From Spirochaetaceae bacterium (GTDB lineage Bacteria; Spirochaetota; Spirochaetia; B11-G9), in the NCBI GenBank assembly GCA_015493635.1, contig WGCU01000027.1, forward strand, positions 1-64,000: a stretch of DNA of 64,000 nt, in the 5' to 3' direction. Positions 51,435-59,673 of the stretch are shown here, in pieces (within the stretch, counting starts at the first letter, position 1; every line of letters begins with the position of its first letter). The position numbers and the translations under genes were made by a program. Below the pieces are notes generated by a model that was not told the origin of the DNA, searched no databases, and saw only the letters and a list, made by a program, of their open reading frames with translations.

Positions 51435-52820
51435 CTACAGACAAACCTTATTTCTTCCTGTTTCCTTTGCCCTGTAGAGAAATGTGTCGGCTATCTTCAA
51501 TAACTCTGCGGAACAATTCAGTCTTTCAGGAGGAATACTGGCCACACCGATGCTTATTGTCACATTAAAAGATTTTCCTCCATACTCAAAATCTCTATGA
51601 GCAATTTCATTCCGTATCCGTTCCGCTACAATGACCGCGTTTTCTTTCTCTGTGGCCGGCATTAAAACAGCGAACTCTTCACCTCCAAGTCTTCCTGCAA
51701 TATCCACATCACGAATACTTTTCTCACATAATTCTGCAAAGAGTTTAAGAACAAGGTCACCGGCGTCATGTCCGTATGTATCATTTACTCTTTTAAAATG
51801 GTCTAGATCCATCATTAATAATGAAATAGAGTGACTGTACCGCTTGCTCAGCTGAAACTCCCTTTCAAGATGTTCCATAAACTTTCTACGGTTAAACAGA
51901 CTGGTAAGAGAATCATGCTCGGCAAGACTTGTAAGCCGCTGATAGATACGGTTGTTCTCTATAATAACAATATTAAGATAAGCACCAAGGTCCTGCAGTT
52001 CCTGATAGGTCAGCGCGTTCGTATCAATCTGGTTCCCCTCGACTGCAGCTTTTTTAAAAAATTCACTGACCTGACCAAGATCCCTCATAAACCGCTGTTT
52101 GACAATGTAGAGGAAAAAACCGAATACTCCCAGTCCTCCCAGCATTGCACCGAGAATGGCCATCGTATTCCAGAATATTGTCCGTTTAAGCTGCTGCTTA
52201 TATCCCTGAATTTCATCATTTATATCATTTAAATAGACCCCGGATGCAAGAATCCAGTCAAATTCCGGAACATAACGGGCGTATCCTATTTTTGGAACAA
52301 TCTTTCCTGTTGACGGTTGTAGCCAGGAATATCTAAAAAAAGCCATCCCTGTTGAAGCAATTGACTGATACATTTCCCTGCCGATATCTACTCCATCAGC
52401 ATCGCGAATATTCCTTACATCTCTTCCTACTGTATCCGGGCTGACAGGATGCATAATAACCTGTCCGGTACTTTTCCTTATTACATAGATATATCCATTC
52501 CCATTCTTTCCAAACCGTATTCCCGAAATAAAACGAAGAAGATTTTTCTGTGAAAACCAGGGGAGAGTCGATTGTTCTTTCTGGAAAAGGGCAAGATCTT
52601 CAATATCATCAATCTTCTGCTCTATAAGATTCTTTTGCTCGTTAAGCCGTACTTTGTAGGTGTTTTTAATTTTTATGCTATATTCATTATACCTGAGTAT
52701 TACAATAAGACTGCCAAGAACAAGAAAAATCGCTAAACTTAAAATAAGAAAAAAAGTAAAGATAGAATCAAGAAGTTTATGTGTTCTCCTTTCAGTTTTC
52801 AAACATGTTCCCTCTCCCAT
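51435..52820 (-). CDS. Cache-domain diguanylate cyclase
   Basis: A membrane-bound c-di-GMP synthase of 461 residues. A membrane helix (about 17-42) precedes an outside single Cache domain (about 45-195, FISGIRFGKNGNGYIYVIRKSTGQVIMHP), then a second helix (about 205-230), then a GGDEF domain (about 295-461). The active-site motif is GGEEF and the product-inhibition site RxxD (RDVD) lies five residues before it, so it should be active and feedback-inhibited. The Shine-Dalgarno-like GGAGAGG inside the ORF hints that a TTG at 52802 may be the real start. It is seven bases below the unknown gene 52828-53280. Confidence 0.9.
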   Translation of the reverse strand: MGEGTCLKTERRTHKLLDSIFTFFLILSLAIFLVLGSLIVILRYNEYSIKIKNTYKVRLNEQKNLIEQKIDDIEDLALFQKEQSTLPWFSQKNLLRFISGIRFGKNGNGYIYVIRKSTGQVIMHPVSPDTVGRDVRNIRDADGVDIGREMYQSIASTGMAFFRYSWLQPSTGKIVPKIGYARYVPEFDWILASGVYLNDINDEIQGYKQQLKRTIFWNTMAILGAMLGGLGVFGFFLYIVKQRFMRDLGQVSEFFKKAAVEGNQIDTNALTYQELQDLGAYLNIVIIENNRIYQRLTSLAEHDSLTSLFNRRKFMEHLEREFQLSKRYSHSISLLMMDLDHFKRVNDTYGHDAGDLVLKLFAELCEKSIRDVDIAGRLGGEEFAVLMPATEKENAVIVAERIRNEIAHRDFEYGGKSFNVTISIGVASIPPERLNCSAELLKIADTFLYRAKETGRNKVCL

Positions 52821-52827
52821 ACATAGT

Positions 52828-53280
52828 CTAGTCTTTCAAAACCTTTTTCATTTTTTCCGGATCAAGACGAAAAGAAGAACCTGTCCCCTCAAGGAAATGG
52901 TGCGTTTCCATAAGATGAATTGCAAGGTCAGTAACGATAATTTTGATGTTCTTTGATTTATTTTCTATTTCAGCAGTTATTTTCCTAAAAATACCGTCTT
53001 CAAAAGGACAGGCAAGATGTCCCCTCGCCTCCCAGGTTTGAACAAGCCATTTCCCGTCAACCGTTACCGGTTCTCCAAGACCCTTCCGCCCTTCTTCTAC
53101 AAGATGTTTCAGCAATACGGCTGTTTCATCAAATTCCAGTCCCAGTCTCTGCATCTCTCCCTCATCCCGGACTATTATGTCCCGAAGGCTATGCTCTTCA
53201 CTCCCTAGAAATCCTTCTGCTGTTATAACTCCCGGCTGCATATTTTCCTGAGCCTTCCTCATGGCTGGTGACATTTTCAT
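52828..53280 (-). CDS. Conserved-looking protein of unknown function in the nqr run
   Basis: A 150-residue soluble protein that I cannot assign. It has no signal or membrane segment. Clustered polar residues suggest a ligand or metal site: EARGHLACPFEDGIF in the middle and DLAIHLMETHHFLEG near the end, with four His and one Cys. GGGAGG lies upstream of the ATG, so it is well translated. It lies 16 bases after nqrF and seven bases before the diguanylate cyclase gene, so its role is likely to bridge respiration and signalling, but this is guesswork from position. Confidence 0.65.
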   Translation of the reverse strand: MKMSPAMRKAQENMQPGVITAEGFLGSEEHSLRDIIVRDEGEMQRLGLEFDETAVLLKHLVEEGRKGLGEPVTVDGKWLVQTWEARGHLACPFEDGIFRKITAEIENKSKNIKIIVTDLAIHLMETHHFLEGTGSSFRLDPEKMKKVLKD

Positions 53281-53296
53281 ATATGAACCTCCCTAC

Positions 53297-54406
53297 CTAC
53301 GCAAACTTATCATAGTAAATCTTTTCCAGCGGAATCCCATTACCTGTCATAACATTATTACAGGCAGCTATCATACCAGGACTTCCGCAGAGATACCCCT
53401 CTTTATCCTTATCAGCCCGCATTTTCGTTTTTATATACCTGTCCAGCACATCGGTAATAAGTCCGGTTTCACCGTTCCATCCACCATCCGGATCCGGTTC
53501 TGAAAGAGCGGGAACAAAATGGAAGTTCTCCCATTTGTTATCAAGAGTTTTAAGCTCTTCAAGATAAAAAAGATCCTTTACGGTACGTGCTCCAAAAAAG
53601 TACCATACCTCCCGATCAAAATCCCCTTTCTCATACATATCATACAGAATGGATTTAAAAGGAGCCATCCCGGAACCTCCAGCTACACAAACCATCGTCG
53701 CGTCTGTTTCCCTCTTTTCAAAATCACCAAAGGGACCGATAAGCTCAACTTCATCATTCTCCTTGAGAAAATTATGTACCCATGTGGTAGCAATACCTCC
53801 AGGAACGAGCCTGATAAGCAGTTCAACGACACCGTTATCAGATGGTTTTGATGACATCGAATAGGCACGTTGTGTACTAGTTTTCATTTTACCATACGGG
53901 GGAACAACAAGCTGAACATAACGTCCTGCCTTGAAATCAATTGTTTCTCCCTGAAGGTCAAAAACAACTTCTTTTATGTCATGGGTAACATTTCGTATAC
54001 TTTTTACTCTGGATTTTATTTTCTTTACATTGAAAAGTTCATCAGGTATTTCTATATCAATATCCGCTTTCAGCTTTATCTGACAGGCTAACCGGATATT
54101 TTTCTGAATCTCTTCTTTTGACATATAGGGAATCTCAGTCGGTAGATGAGGGCCGACATCACTTACAACCCTGCACTTACAAGCACCGCAGCTCCCCCTT
54201 CCTCCACATGCCGAAGGAATAAATATCTCCTGAGATGCCAGGGATGACAAAAGTTTGTCTCCCCCCTTTACCGTAAGAGATTTTTTACCGTTTATGTTTA
54301 TGGTAACATCTCCGTAATTATTAACAATTTTATCAACTACTGCAATAACAGCTCCGAGAACTGCAGCCAAAGCAGCAACAACGAGAGGCGCAACAATATA
54401 ACTCAT
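53297..54406 (-). CDS. nqrF: Na+-translocating NADH-quinone reductase subunit F-like
   Basis: NADH-oxidising input subunit: an N-terminal membrane helix (VAPLVVAALAAVLGAVIAVV), a 2Fe-2S ferredoxin domain with CGGRGSCGAC plus a later Cys in RLACQI, then a ferredoxin-reductase-type module with the FAD motif RAYSMSS and the NAD motifs GGSGMAPF and CGSPGM. The length of 369 is shorter than the 407 of Vibrio NqrF. A separate NqrF rather than RnfB and RnfC marks the complex as Nqr-type. It follows nqrE by 12 bases. Confidence 0.92.
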   Translation of the reverse strand: MSYIVAPLVVAALAAVLGAVIAVVDKIVNNYGDVTININGKKSLTVKGGDKLLSSLASQEIFIPSACGGRGSCGACKCRVVSDVGPHLPTEIPYMSKEEIQKNIRLACQIKLKADIDIEIPDELFNVKKIKSRVKSIRNVTHDIKEVVFDLQGETIDFKAGRYVQLVVPPYGKMKTSTQRAYSMSSKPSDNGVVELLIRLVPGGIATTWVHNFLKENDEVELIGPFGDFEKRETDATMVCVAGGSGMAPFKSILYDMYEKGDFDREVWYFFGARTVKDLFYLEELKTLDNKWENFHFVPALSEPDPDGGWNGETGLITDVLDRYIKTKMRADKDKEGYLCGSPGMIAACNNVMTGNGIPLEKIYYDKFA

Positions 54407-54418
54407 ATCAGCATCCTC

Positions 54419-55012
54419 CTACTGTACACTCAGCATACCGGAAAACCCGATAAATGCCATAGCCATAAAACCAATTGTTATAAGGGTAATTCCAGGCCCT
54501 TTTAAACCGGCAGGGACAGGAGCCTTCAGCAGCTTCTTCTGTATAGCAGCGAGAGCAAGAATTGCAAGCCACCACCCGAGACCGGATCCTGTAGCAAAGA
54601 GAACGGTCTGTATAAAATTGTAGTTCCTGATCTGCATAAAAAGAGCCACACCAAGAATAGCACAGTTAACCGTAATAAGCGGAAGAAATATCCCTAAAGC
54701 CATATAGAGCGCAGGAGAAACCCTGTCTATAACCATCTCAAGTACCTGAACCGTCGCAGCAATAACAATAATAAAGATAATATAACGCAGGTAAAGAAGA
54801 TTCAGGGGAACAAGGACATACTTCAACACAACCCAGTTCAGCATCGAAGTCAATGCAAGGACAACAGTTACAGCAAGGCCAAGACCATTGGCCGATTTCA
54901 TATCCTTGGAAATAGAAATAAAGGAACACATGCCGAGAAAATTTGCCAGAAGGATATTACTGGTAAAAATCGAGGCGAAAAATAAAACAAACGGGTTTAT
55001 ATCAGGAACCAT
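54419..55012 (-). CDS. nqrE: Nqr/Rnf complex subunit E (RnfA family)
   Basis: A 197-residue integral membrane subunit with six hydrophobic helices, of the NqrE/RnfA family. It has the family's Cys residues in a membrane helix (LANFLGMCSFISIS, and NCAILGVALFMQ), which in the Vibrio enzyme ligate an intramembrane Fe-S centre with NqrD. The ATG at 55012 overlaps the nqrD stop (TGATG), so the GTG at 55015 listed in the ORF track is the less likely start. Confidence 0.92.
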   Translation of the reverse strand: MVPDINPFVLFFASIFTSNILLANFLGMCSFISISKDMKSANGLGLAVTVVLALTSMLNWVVLKYVLVPLNLLYLRYIIFIIVIAATVQVLEMVIDRVSPALYMALGIFLPLITVNCAILGVALFMQIRNYNFIQTVLFATGSGLGWWLAILALAAIQKKLLKAPVPAGLKGPGITLITIGFMAMAFIGFSGMLSVQ

Positions 55013-55620
55013 CACTTACCTCCTTCAGCTTTCAGCATGATTGATTTTGCAACCCAGATAAAAGTACCGAGAAGGAAAAAAGCACTGGGAGCCATAACCA
55101 TAATTGTCCAATGTGTCATCCCGGCAGGAAGTACAGGAAAACCAAAAAGAGTTCCAAACCCCAGTAATTCCCGGATAAAAGCAATAATCATAAGCACCCA
55201 CATGTAACCGAGTCCGGATGTTATACCATCCCAGAAAGAAAGAAGCGGCCCGTTTGACTGGGCAAAGGCTTCTGCTCTTCCCATAATAATACAGTTCGTT
55301 ATTATTAACCCTACGTAGGGGCCTAAAGCCTTACTTACATCCGGCAGGTACGCACGAAGCAGAATATCAACAATAATAACGTAGAAAGCTATAATAAGGG
55401 TCTGAACAATCATCCGCACTTTCCGGGGTATCAGAGTTTTCAGGAGAGAAACGGTAACATTGGTGAACCCGGTAACAAACATGAGGCCGACTGTCATAAT
55501 AACCGTATTCATAAGATTATTAGTTACAGCCAATGTAGAGCATATCCCGAGAATTTGGATAAAGACAGGATTACTGTACCACACGTTTTCTTTAAGTATC
55601 TTTGCAGGAGTATCAACCAT
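55012..55620 (-). CDS. nqrD: Nqr/Rnf complex subunit D (RnfE family)
   Basis: A 202-residue integral membrane subunit, homologous to NqrE and forming the other half of the symmetric pair. Conserved Cys positions are in IQILGICSTLAVTN and ITNCIIMGRAEAFAQ; the latter stretch is diagnostic of NqrD/RnfE. Its start overlaps the nqrC stop (TAATG) and its stop overlaps nqrE. The usual length is near 210. Confidence 0.92.
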   Translation of the reverse strand: MVDTPAKILKENVWYSNPVFIQILGICSTLAVTNNLMNTVIMTVGLMFVTGFTNVTVSLLKTLIPRKVRMIVQTLIIAFYVIIVDILLRAYLPDVSKALGPYVGLIITNCIIMGRAEAFAQSNGPLLSFWDGITSGLGYMWVLMIIAFIRELLGFGTLFGFPVLPAGMTHWTIMVMAPSAFFLLGTFIWVAKSIMLKAEGGK

Positions 55621-56225
55621 TAATTTCCACCTCCAAGTTCCTTTCTTAACATTTTAATCTTGTTATTCAGCATAACTTCCATAGCACTGCTCGTTCTTGA
55701 AGCGCCTGTTATGCCATCGACTTCTCCATTATCAGGGTCTGTATCTCCGGTACCGCCGCCATGACTGACTTCAATACCGTTTTTAATATTTTCACCCCTG
55801 AACTGATCCTGAAACCACTTTTCATCAATTCTTCCTCCAAGTCCCGGTGTTTCATTCTGGGAAACAATGGAAAGGCCAATCATGGTGTTTACATCTTTCG
55901 TAACACCAATAACTCCCGTTATTGTTCCCCATAATCCGTTGCCCTGGAAAGGACTTACGATAATATCCCTGCCATTCACCATTGCTTCGTTGTACGGAGC
56001 GGATGCATTAAAATCAGGAAAAACTTTCTTAAAAATCTCTTCTGCTTTTGCAGGATCAGGAACAGGGATATCCGCCGCTGACAGATATGCGTTGGCCATG
56101 ATCAGGCGTTTATTTTCCGCAACTTTCCCCTTTGTTGCACCATAGGCAAGAGATAGAAAAAACACAAAAATAAACGCAACAAGAAAAGAAAATAAAACAG
56201 TATACACAACTCCATCTTTTTTCAT
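55620..56225 (-). CDS. nqrC: Nqr/Rnf complex subunit C (RnfG family), FMN-binding
   Basis: A membrane-anchored flavoprotein of 201 residues: one N-terminal helix (VVYTVLFSFLVAFIFVFFLSLAYGA) and an outside FMN-binding domain. The covalent-FMN site reads DGITGASRTSSAM, so the acceptor position of the D..SGAT motif is Ser rather than Thr. The start is set at 56225, where ATG overlaps the nqrB stop (ATGA) and AGGAGG lies upstream; the longer ORF to 56279 is rejected. No apbE (flavin transferase) gene is in the window. Confidence 0.9.
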   Translation of the reverse strand: MKKDGVVYTVLFSFLVAFIFVFFLSLAYGATKGKVAENKRLIMANAYLSAADIPVPDPAKAEEIFKKVFPDFNASAPYNEAMVNGRDIIVSPFQGNGLWGTITGVIGVTKDVNTMIGLSIVSQNETPGLGGRIDEKWFQDQFRGENIKNGIEVSHGGGTGDTDPDNGEVDGITGASRTSSAMEVMLNNKIKMLRKELGGGN

Positions 56226-57145
56226 GCGTTCAATCCTCCTACCCTGGAAGGTTTTTTCTTTTTCAGCTTTACTGCCCATTCATCAAGAAGGGGTGCAAAG
56301 GTATTTCCCATAAGAACGGCAAAACTTGCTCCTTCGGGGAAGAGTGAAAAATTACGGATAAGGGAGAAAACAGTACCAATCAGAATTCCGTAAAAAATCT
56401 GACCCGTTTTTTTCTTCGCCGAAGATACGGGATCGGTAGCCATAAAGACTGTTACGAACAGGAGACTGCCCGAAAGCAGGCTTTCCAGAGGCGGAGCTGC
56501 TGAAAGTCCAGTGAAATAAAACGTAGATTGAAGAACCAGAAATGCAACGAGAATGGAAACCATTATCCTCCAGCTGGCAGTTTTTGTATACACAAGATAT
56601 ACAGCTCCAAGGATAATAAGTATAACGGCACTTTCTCCAAAAGCACCGGGATGAATACCTGAAATAAGCTTCCCCAATGAAGGAAGTGTTCCCCCTTCAT
56701 GAATAAGGGCAAGAGGTGTTGCCGAACTTACCGCATCAGATCCAAGGGTACCAAATCTGCCCGGAGCCATCCATCCCCCGGTCATAACAGTAGGAAAGGT
56801 TATATAGATAAAGATCCTCCCTGTAATTGCCGGGTTAAAGATATTTCTACCGAAACCTCCATAGATGCTTTTCCCGAAAAGGACACCGAACACAATACCA
56901 ACCGCTGCAATCCAGAGCGGAACAAGAGGAGGCATTGAGAGGGTAAAAAGCATACTTGTAACAAGGACTGCTTCTGATACCTTCTGTTTTCGCTGCTTCA
57001 TAAAGAGAAACTCAGTGAGAATCCCGAAAAAGAAAACAACAGCCCCTACAGCAAGGGGACGCCAACCATACAGATAGATGGAAAAAAGATAAATGGGAAG
57101 GAGCGCGTAAAGGACTCTCCTCATCATAACCTGTTTCTGAAACAC
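56222..57145 (-). CDS. nqrB: Nqr/Rnf complex subunit B (RnfD family)
   Basis: A 307-residue polytopic membrane subunit with about ten helices. The covalent-FMN Thr lies in GSDAVSSATPLAL, and the conserved GGFGRNIFNPAITGRIF and FMATDPVSSAKKK blocks are present. The length is close to RnfD and clearly shorter than NqrB of Vibrio (about 410), so the Nqr name is chosen on the presence of NqrF. It is the first gene of an operon of at least five genes and has no nqrA before it. Confidence 0.88.
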   Translation of the reverse strand: MFQKQVMMRRVLYALLPIYLFSIYLYGWRPLAVGAVVFFFGILTEFLFMKQRKQKVSEAVLVTSMLFTLSMPPLVPLWIAAVGIVFGVLFGKSIYGGFGRNIFNPAITGRIFIYITFPTVMTGGWMAPGRFGTLGSDAVSSATPLALIHEGGTLPSLGKLISGIHPGAFGESAVILIILGAVYLVYTKTASWRIMVSILVAFLVLQSTFYFTGLSAAPPLESLLSGSLLFVTVFMATDPVSSAKKKTGQIFYGILIGTVFSLIRNFSLFPEGASFAVLMGNTFAPLLDEWAVKLKKKKPSRVGGLNA

Positions 57146-57187
57146 AAAATACCTCCAAAATACTCTAATACGCTTTCATTTCCTACA

Positions 57188-57203
57188 AATAATAATTATT
57201 ATT
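57188..57203. promoter_or_regulatory. 16-bp AT-only palindrome between nqrB and rseC
   Basis: AATAATAATTATTATT is a perfect palindrome in the 109-bp divergent spacer. It resembles the middle of a Fur-type operator and is followed by three copies of TATTG. A regulator could control both nqr and rseC from here, but low-complexity AT sequence also gives such palindromes by chance. Confidence 0.4.
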
Positions 57204-57254
57204 GTATTGTATTGTAGATTTATTAAAAAAGCAATTTATTTTGGAGTATAAGCA

Positions 57255-57671
57255 ATGGAAACAACAGGTATTATAAAAACTGTCAATGATGACATAATAG
57301 AAATAGAGGTTTATGGGGATGGATCAGGGTGTGCTTCATGCAGTTCAGGCAACTGTGCCTCCTGCGCCTCAGCTCAGAACAGCCGTACCTACCGTGCAGT
57401 AAACAGGAATCATCTTGCCCTTGAAAAAGGGAAGTTAGTAAAAGTTGATCTTCCCGCAGGTCAGGCTGTAAGCGCACTGTTACGGGTAATTGTATTTCCC
57501 ATCGTACTTTTCTTCACTTTCTATTCGATAACTGACATGTTGTGGAACACATCCGAAGGTTTAAGAATAGCAGGTGGATTTCTGGGACTCATCATGGGAT
57601 TCGGTTTGAATTTTCTTATTTCAGGGAAAATGAAAAAAAAAGAGATGCCGATAATAACAAAGATTCTATAA
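57255..57671 (+). CDS. RseC/SoxR-reducing-system family membrane protein
   Basis: A 138-residue protein of the RseC family, often linked to Rnf/Nqr-type complexes and electron transfer. The N-terminal domain holds a Cys cluster, GDGSGCASCSSGNCASC, suitable for an Fe-S or metal site. Two membrane helices follow (LLRVIVFPIVLFFTFYSI and LRIAGGFLGLIMGFGLNFLI). TTGGAG precedes the ATG. Divergent placement from nqrB fits the family's known association. The TAA stop is followed in the same frame by the histidine kinase. Confidence 0.88.
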   Translation: METTGIIKTVNDDIIEIEVYGDGSGCASCSSGNCASCASAQNSRTYRAVNRNHLALEKGKLVKVDLPAGQAVSALLRVIVFPIVLFFTFYSITDMLWNTSEGLRIAGGFLGLIMGFGLNFLISGKMKKKEMPIITKIL

Positions 57672-57740
57672 GAAGGGAGGCTCGCCGTCTTTTCACTTTC
57701 TGCTCTCATTATTTCCATTTCAGGCAGTGTACTTTCCGCG

Positions 57741-58919
57741 TTGGTTTTTTATCTGAAGTACCTGCATACGAATATTGGTGCACTGTTCAGTGAATATTTC
57801 TATATACTTCTTATGCTCTCAACCGTTATCTCTGTGGCTCTTTTCTTTATGAAAACCTCTATCTCTCTCTCGATTTTTCTGATATTGCGTTTCTTCCTCC
57901 TCTTTCTTCTCTGTTATCCCTTAGGGAGTTATCTTGCAATAAACCTGATCCTTATGATCGTGCTTATCATCGAAGTATCTTTCTACCTTGATCCTCCGGG
58001 CAGTAGTATCCTGCAGGTTATATTTATAACCGGTTTTCTCCTGACACAGAAGCAGGGCCAGGCCTGGTGGATCGAAATTATCCCAGCTCCTTTTACGACG
58101 CTTCTTACTTCCGCGTTTATTCTTCTTGTCATGGGAGGATTCAGCCAGTTTATTAAAATACAGAACAGAAAAAAAGAGTTTTACGTACAGAAAATACAAC
58201 ATCTTGATTCAGCAATCAGCCAATTAAGCACTGCAAATATCGGTTTCCAGAGTTACGTAAAAACCCTCGAGTTTCAGGTTCTCATGAACGAACGGAAACG
58301 GGTATCGAGAGAAATCCATGATACTGTCGGGTACGCGCTGACTAATATTATCATGATGATGGAAGCAGCAATGCGGCTTCCTGATAAGGACAATGAAAAG
58401 AAAAAAGAGCTTTTCGCCCTTACCCGCTCCCAGGCACAAAAAGGTCTTTCTGAAACGAGAGCTGCATTGCGGCAGCTCAGAAGTGAAAAGATAGTACAAG
58501 TTGAAGGGATCGGTATGATTGAAGAATTGATAGCGTCCTTTCGTAAAGCAACGGGAATAGAGATCCAGGTTGAATATGGTAATTTCACCGGTTTTACAAA
58601 TGACAGAATCTATGCTATCATTTTCAGGATAATTCAGGAAGGAATGACAAACGCATTCAGACACGGAATGGCAACAAAAATACGGATATCTTTCTGGAAT
58701 ACAGCCTCTTTACTTCATATTACCATTCATGATAACGGTATCGGAGCGGAAAAGGTTGTCGAAGGAATAGGTATCGCGGGTATGAAAGAACGGCTGGAAG
58801 GGATTGGAGGAACGTTGGCTGTTCAGAGCGCCGCAGATGGTTTTAAAATATTAGCTTCAATCCCTCATAAGGAACCCCATAAGGAGAATGATGCCGAACA
58901 TCAAAGTACTGCTCGTTGA
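57741..58919 (+). CDS. NarL-family sensor histidine kinase
   Basis: A membrane kinase of about 390 residues: several N-terminal helices, a coiled coil, the HisKA_3 phosphoacceptor box RKRVSREIHDTVGYALTN and an HATPase domain (TNAFRHGMATKIRI ... DNGIGAEKV ... GIGIAGMKERLEGIGG). The start is unclear. The listed TTG has no ribosome binding site, while a strong GGGAGG lies 60 bp upstream. The frame is open from there through another hydrophobic helix (LAVFSLSALIISISGSVLSALVFYL), but with no ATG, GTG or TTG. The true protein may begin at an unusual codon near 57687. Its partner regulator gene overlaps its 3' end. Confidence 0.88.
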   Translation: MVFYLKYLHTNIGALFSEYFYILLMLSTVISVALFFMKTSISLSIFLILRFFLLFLLCYPLGSYLAINLILMIVLIIEVSFYLDPPGSSILQVIFITGFLLTQKQGQAWWIEIIPAPFTTLLTSAFILLVMGGFSQFIKIQNRKKEFYVQKIQHLDSAISQLSTANIGFQSYVKTLEFQVLMNERKRVSREIHDTVGYALTNIIMMMEAAMRLPDKDNEKKKELFALTRSQAQKGLSETRAALRQLRSEKIVQVEGIGMIEELIASFRKATGIEIQVEYGNFTGFTNDRIYAIIFRIIQEGMTNAFRHGMATKIRISFWNTASLLHITIHDNGIGAEKVVEGIGIAGMKERLEGIGGTLAVQSAADGFKILASIPHKEPHKENDAEHQSTAR

Positions 58920-59568
58920 TGATCAAATACTCTTTATAGAAAGCTTAAAAAGTGTTCTCGAAACAATAGCAGCAGATATTACCATAACAGAGATTGCCCA
59001 CAACGGAAAAGAGGCTCTTGAAAGTATCCGGAGAGAACCGCCGGAAATAGTTTTGCTTGATGTCAGGATGCCTGTTATGGATGGTGTTGAAACCGTAAAA
59101 GTGATTCATAAACAGTATCCTGATATTAAAGTAATGATGCTTACAACCTTTGATGATGATGAGTATGTCCATGAAGCATTAAAATATGGTGCAGCCGGGT
59201 ATATGCTGAAGGATGTCCCTCCTGAAAACCTGGTCGATTCAATCAGAGCCATAAAGACAGGTACCGTCCAGATATCTCCCCGGATCATGGTGAAACTTAT
59301 GGAATTCTCGGACGGGGAATCATTTCCCTCCATTGCAAAAGACAGCATAAGAAGTATTGAAACACTCAGCAAAAGAGAGCAGGAAATACTGTATCTCCTC
59401 TCAAAAGGTCTGGATAATATTCAGATAGGTGAAAAACTGTATATTGCCGAACAGACTGTTAAAAATCATGTTCACAGTATCTATGCCAAATTGTCAGTAC
59501 ACGACCGGTCTGCCGCCATAAAAGTGGCCAAATCCGCACATCTTGCATCCTTCTTTGAAGAATCTTAG
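58888..59568 (+). CDS. NarL/FixJ-family response regulator
   Basis: A 226-residue DNA-binding response regulator. The receiver domain has the full acidic pocket (VLLVDDQ), phosphoacceptor in IVLLDVRMPVMDG, switch Thr in MLTTFDDDEYV and Lys in LKDVPPENL. A LuxR-type helix-turn-helix (LSKREQEILYLLSKGLDNIQIGEKLYIAEQTVKNHVHSIYAKL) is at the end. It overlaps the kinase gene by 32 bases and is probably translated from its ATG at 58888 or 58891. Immediately downstream lies an array of four GTACC boxes before the sugar importer operon, its most likely target. Confidence 0.93.
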   Translation: MMPNIKVLLVDDQILFIESLKSVLETIAADITITEIAHNGKEALESIRREPPEIVLLDVRMPVMDGVETVKVIHKQYPDIKVMMLTTFDDDEYVHEALKYGAAGYMLKDVPPENLVDSIRAIKTGTVQISPRIMVKLMEFSDGESFPSIAKDSIRSIETLSKREQEILYLLSKGLDNIQIGEKLYIAEQTVKNHVHSIYAKLSVHDRSAAIKVAKSAHLASFFEES

Positions 59569-59573
59569 TACTA

Positions 59574-59622
59574 GTACCAACCTGGTACCAAAGCAGTACC
59601 ATAATAATGTTGAGAAAGTACC
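59574..59622 (+). promoter_or_regulatory. Four GTACC boxes phased by 11 bp (candidate operator array)
   Basis: GTACC occurs at 59574, 59585, 59596 and 59618. The steps are 11, 11 and 22 bp, so all four face the same side of the helix. The first three, extended to GTACCA, lie just upstream of the probable -35 element and the last lies in the promoter spacer. This is a typical layout for a response-regulator or activator operator in tandem. Confidence 0.65.
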
Positions 59623-59638
59623 GGACCATCTGTAGAGT
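59610..59638 (+). promoter_or_regulatory. Probable promoter of the sugar importer operon
   Basis: TTGAGA (59610-59615) and TAGAGT (59633-59638) are spaced by 17 bp and lie just downstream of the GTACC boxes. The weak -10 suits an activated promoter. The predicted start near 59645 leaves a short leader with AAAGGAG before the ATG at 59674. Confidence 0.45.
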
Positions 59639-59673
59639 TATAGACGATCTAATATATTTTCAAAGGAGCTACC

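Noticed and set aside
59568-59572. Fifth GTAC box (GTACT)
   Set aside because: It is out of the 11-bp phase of the other four and does not match the last base.
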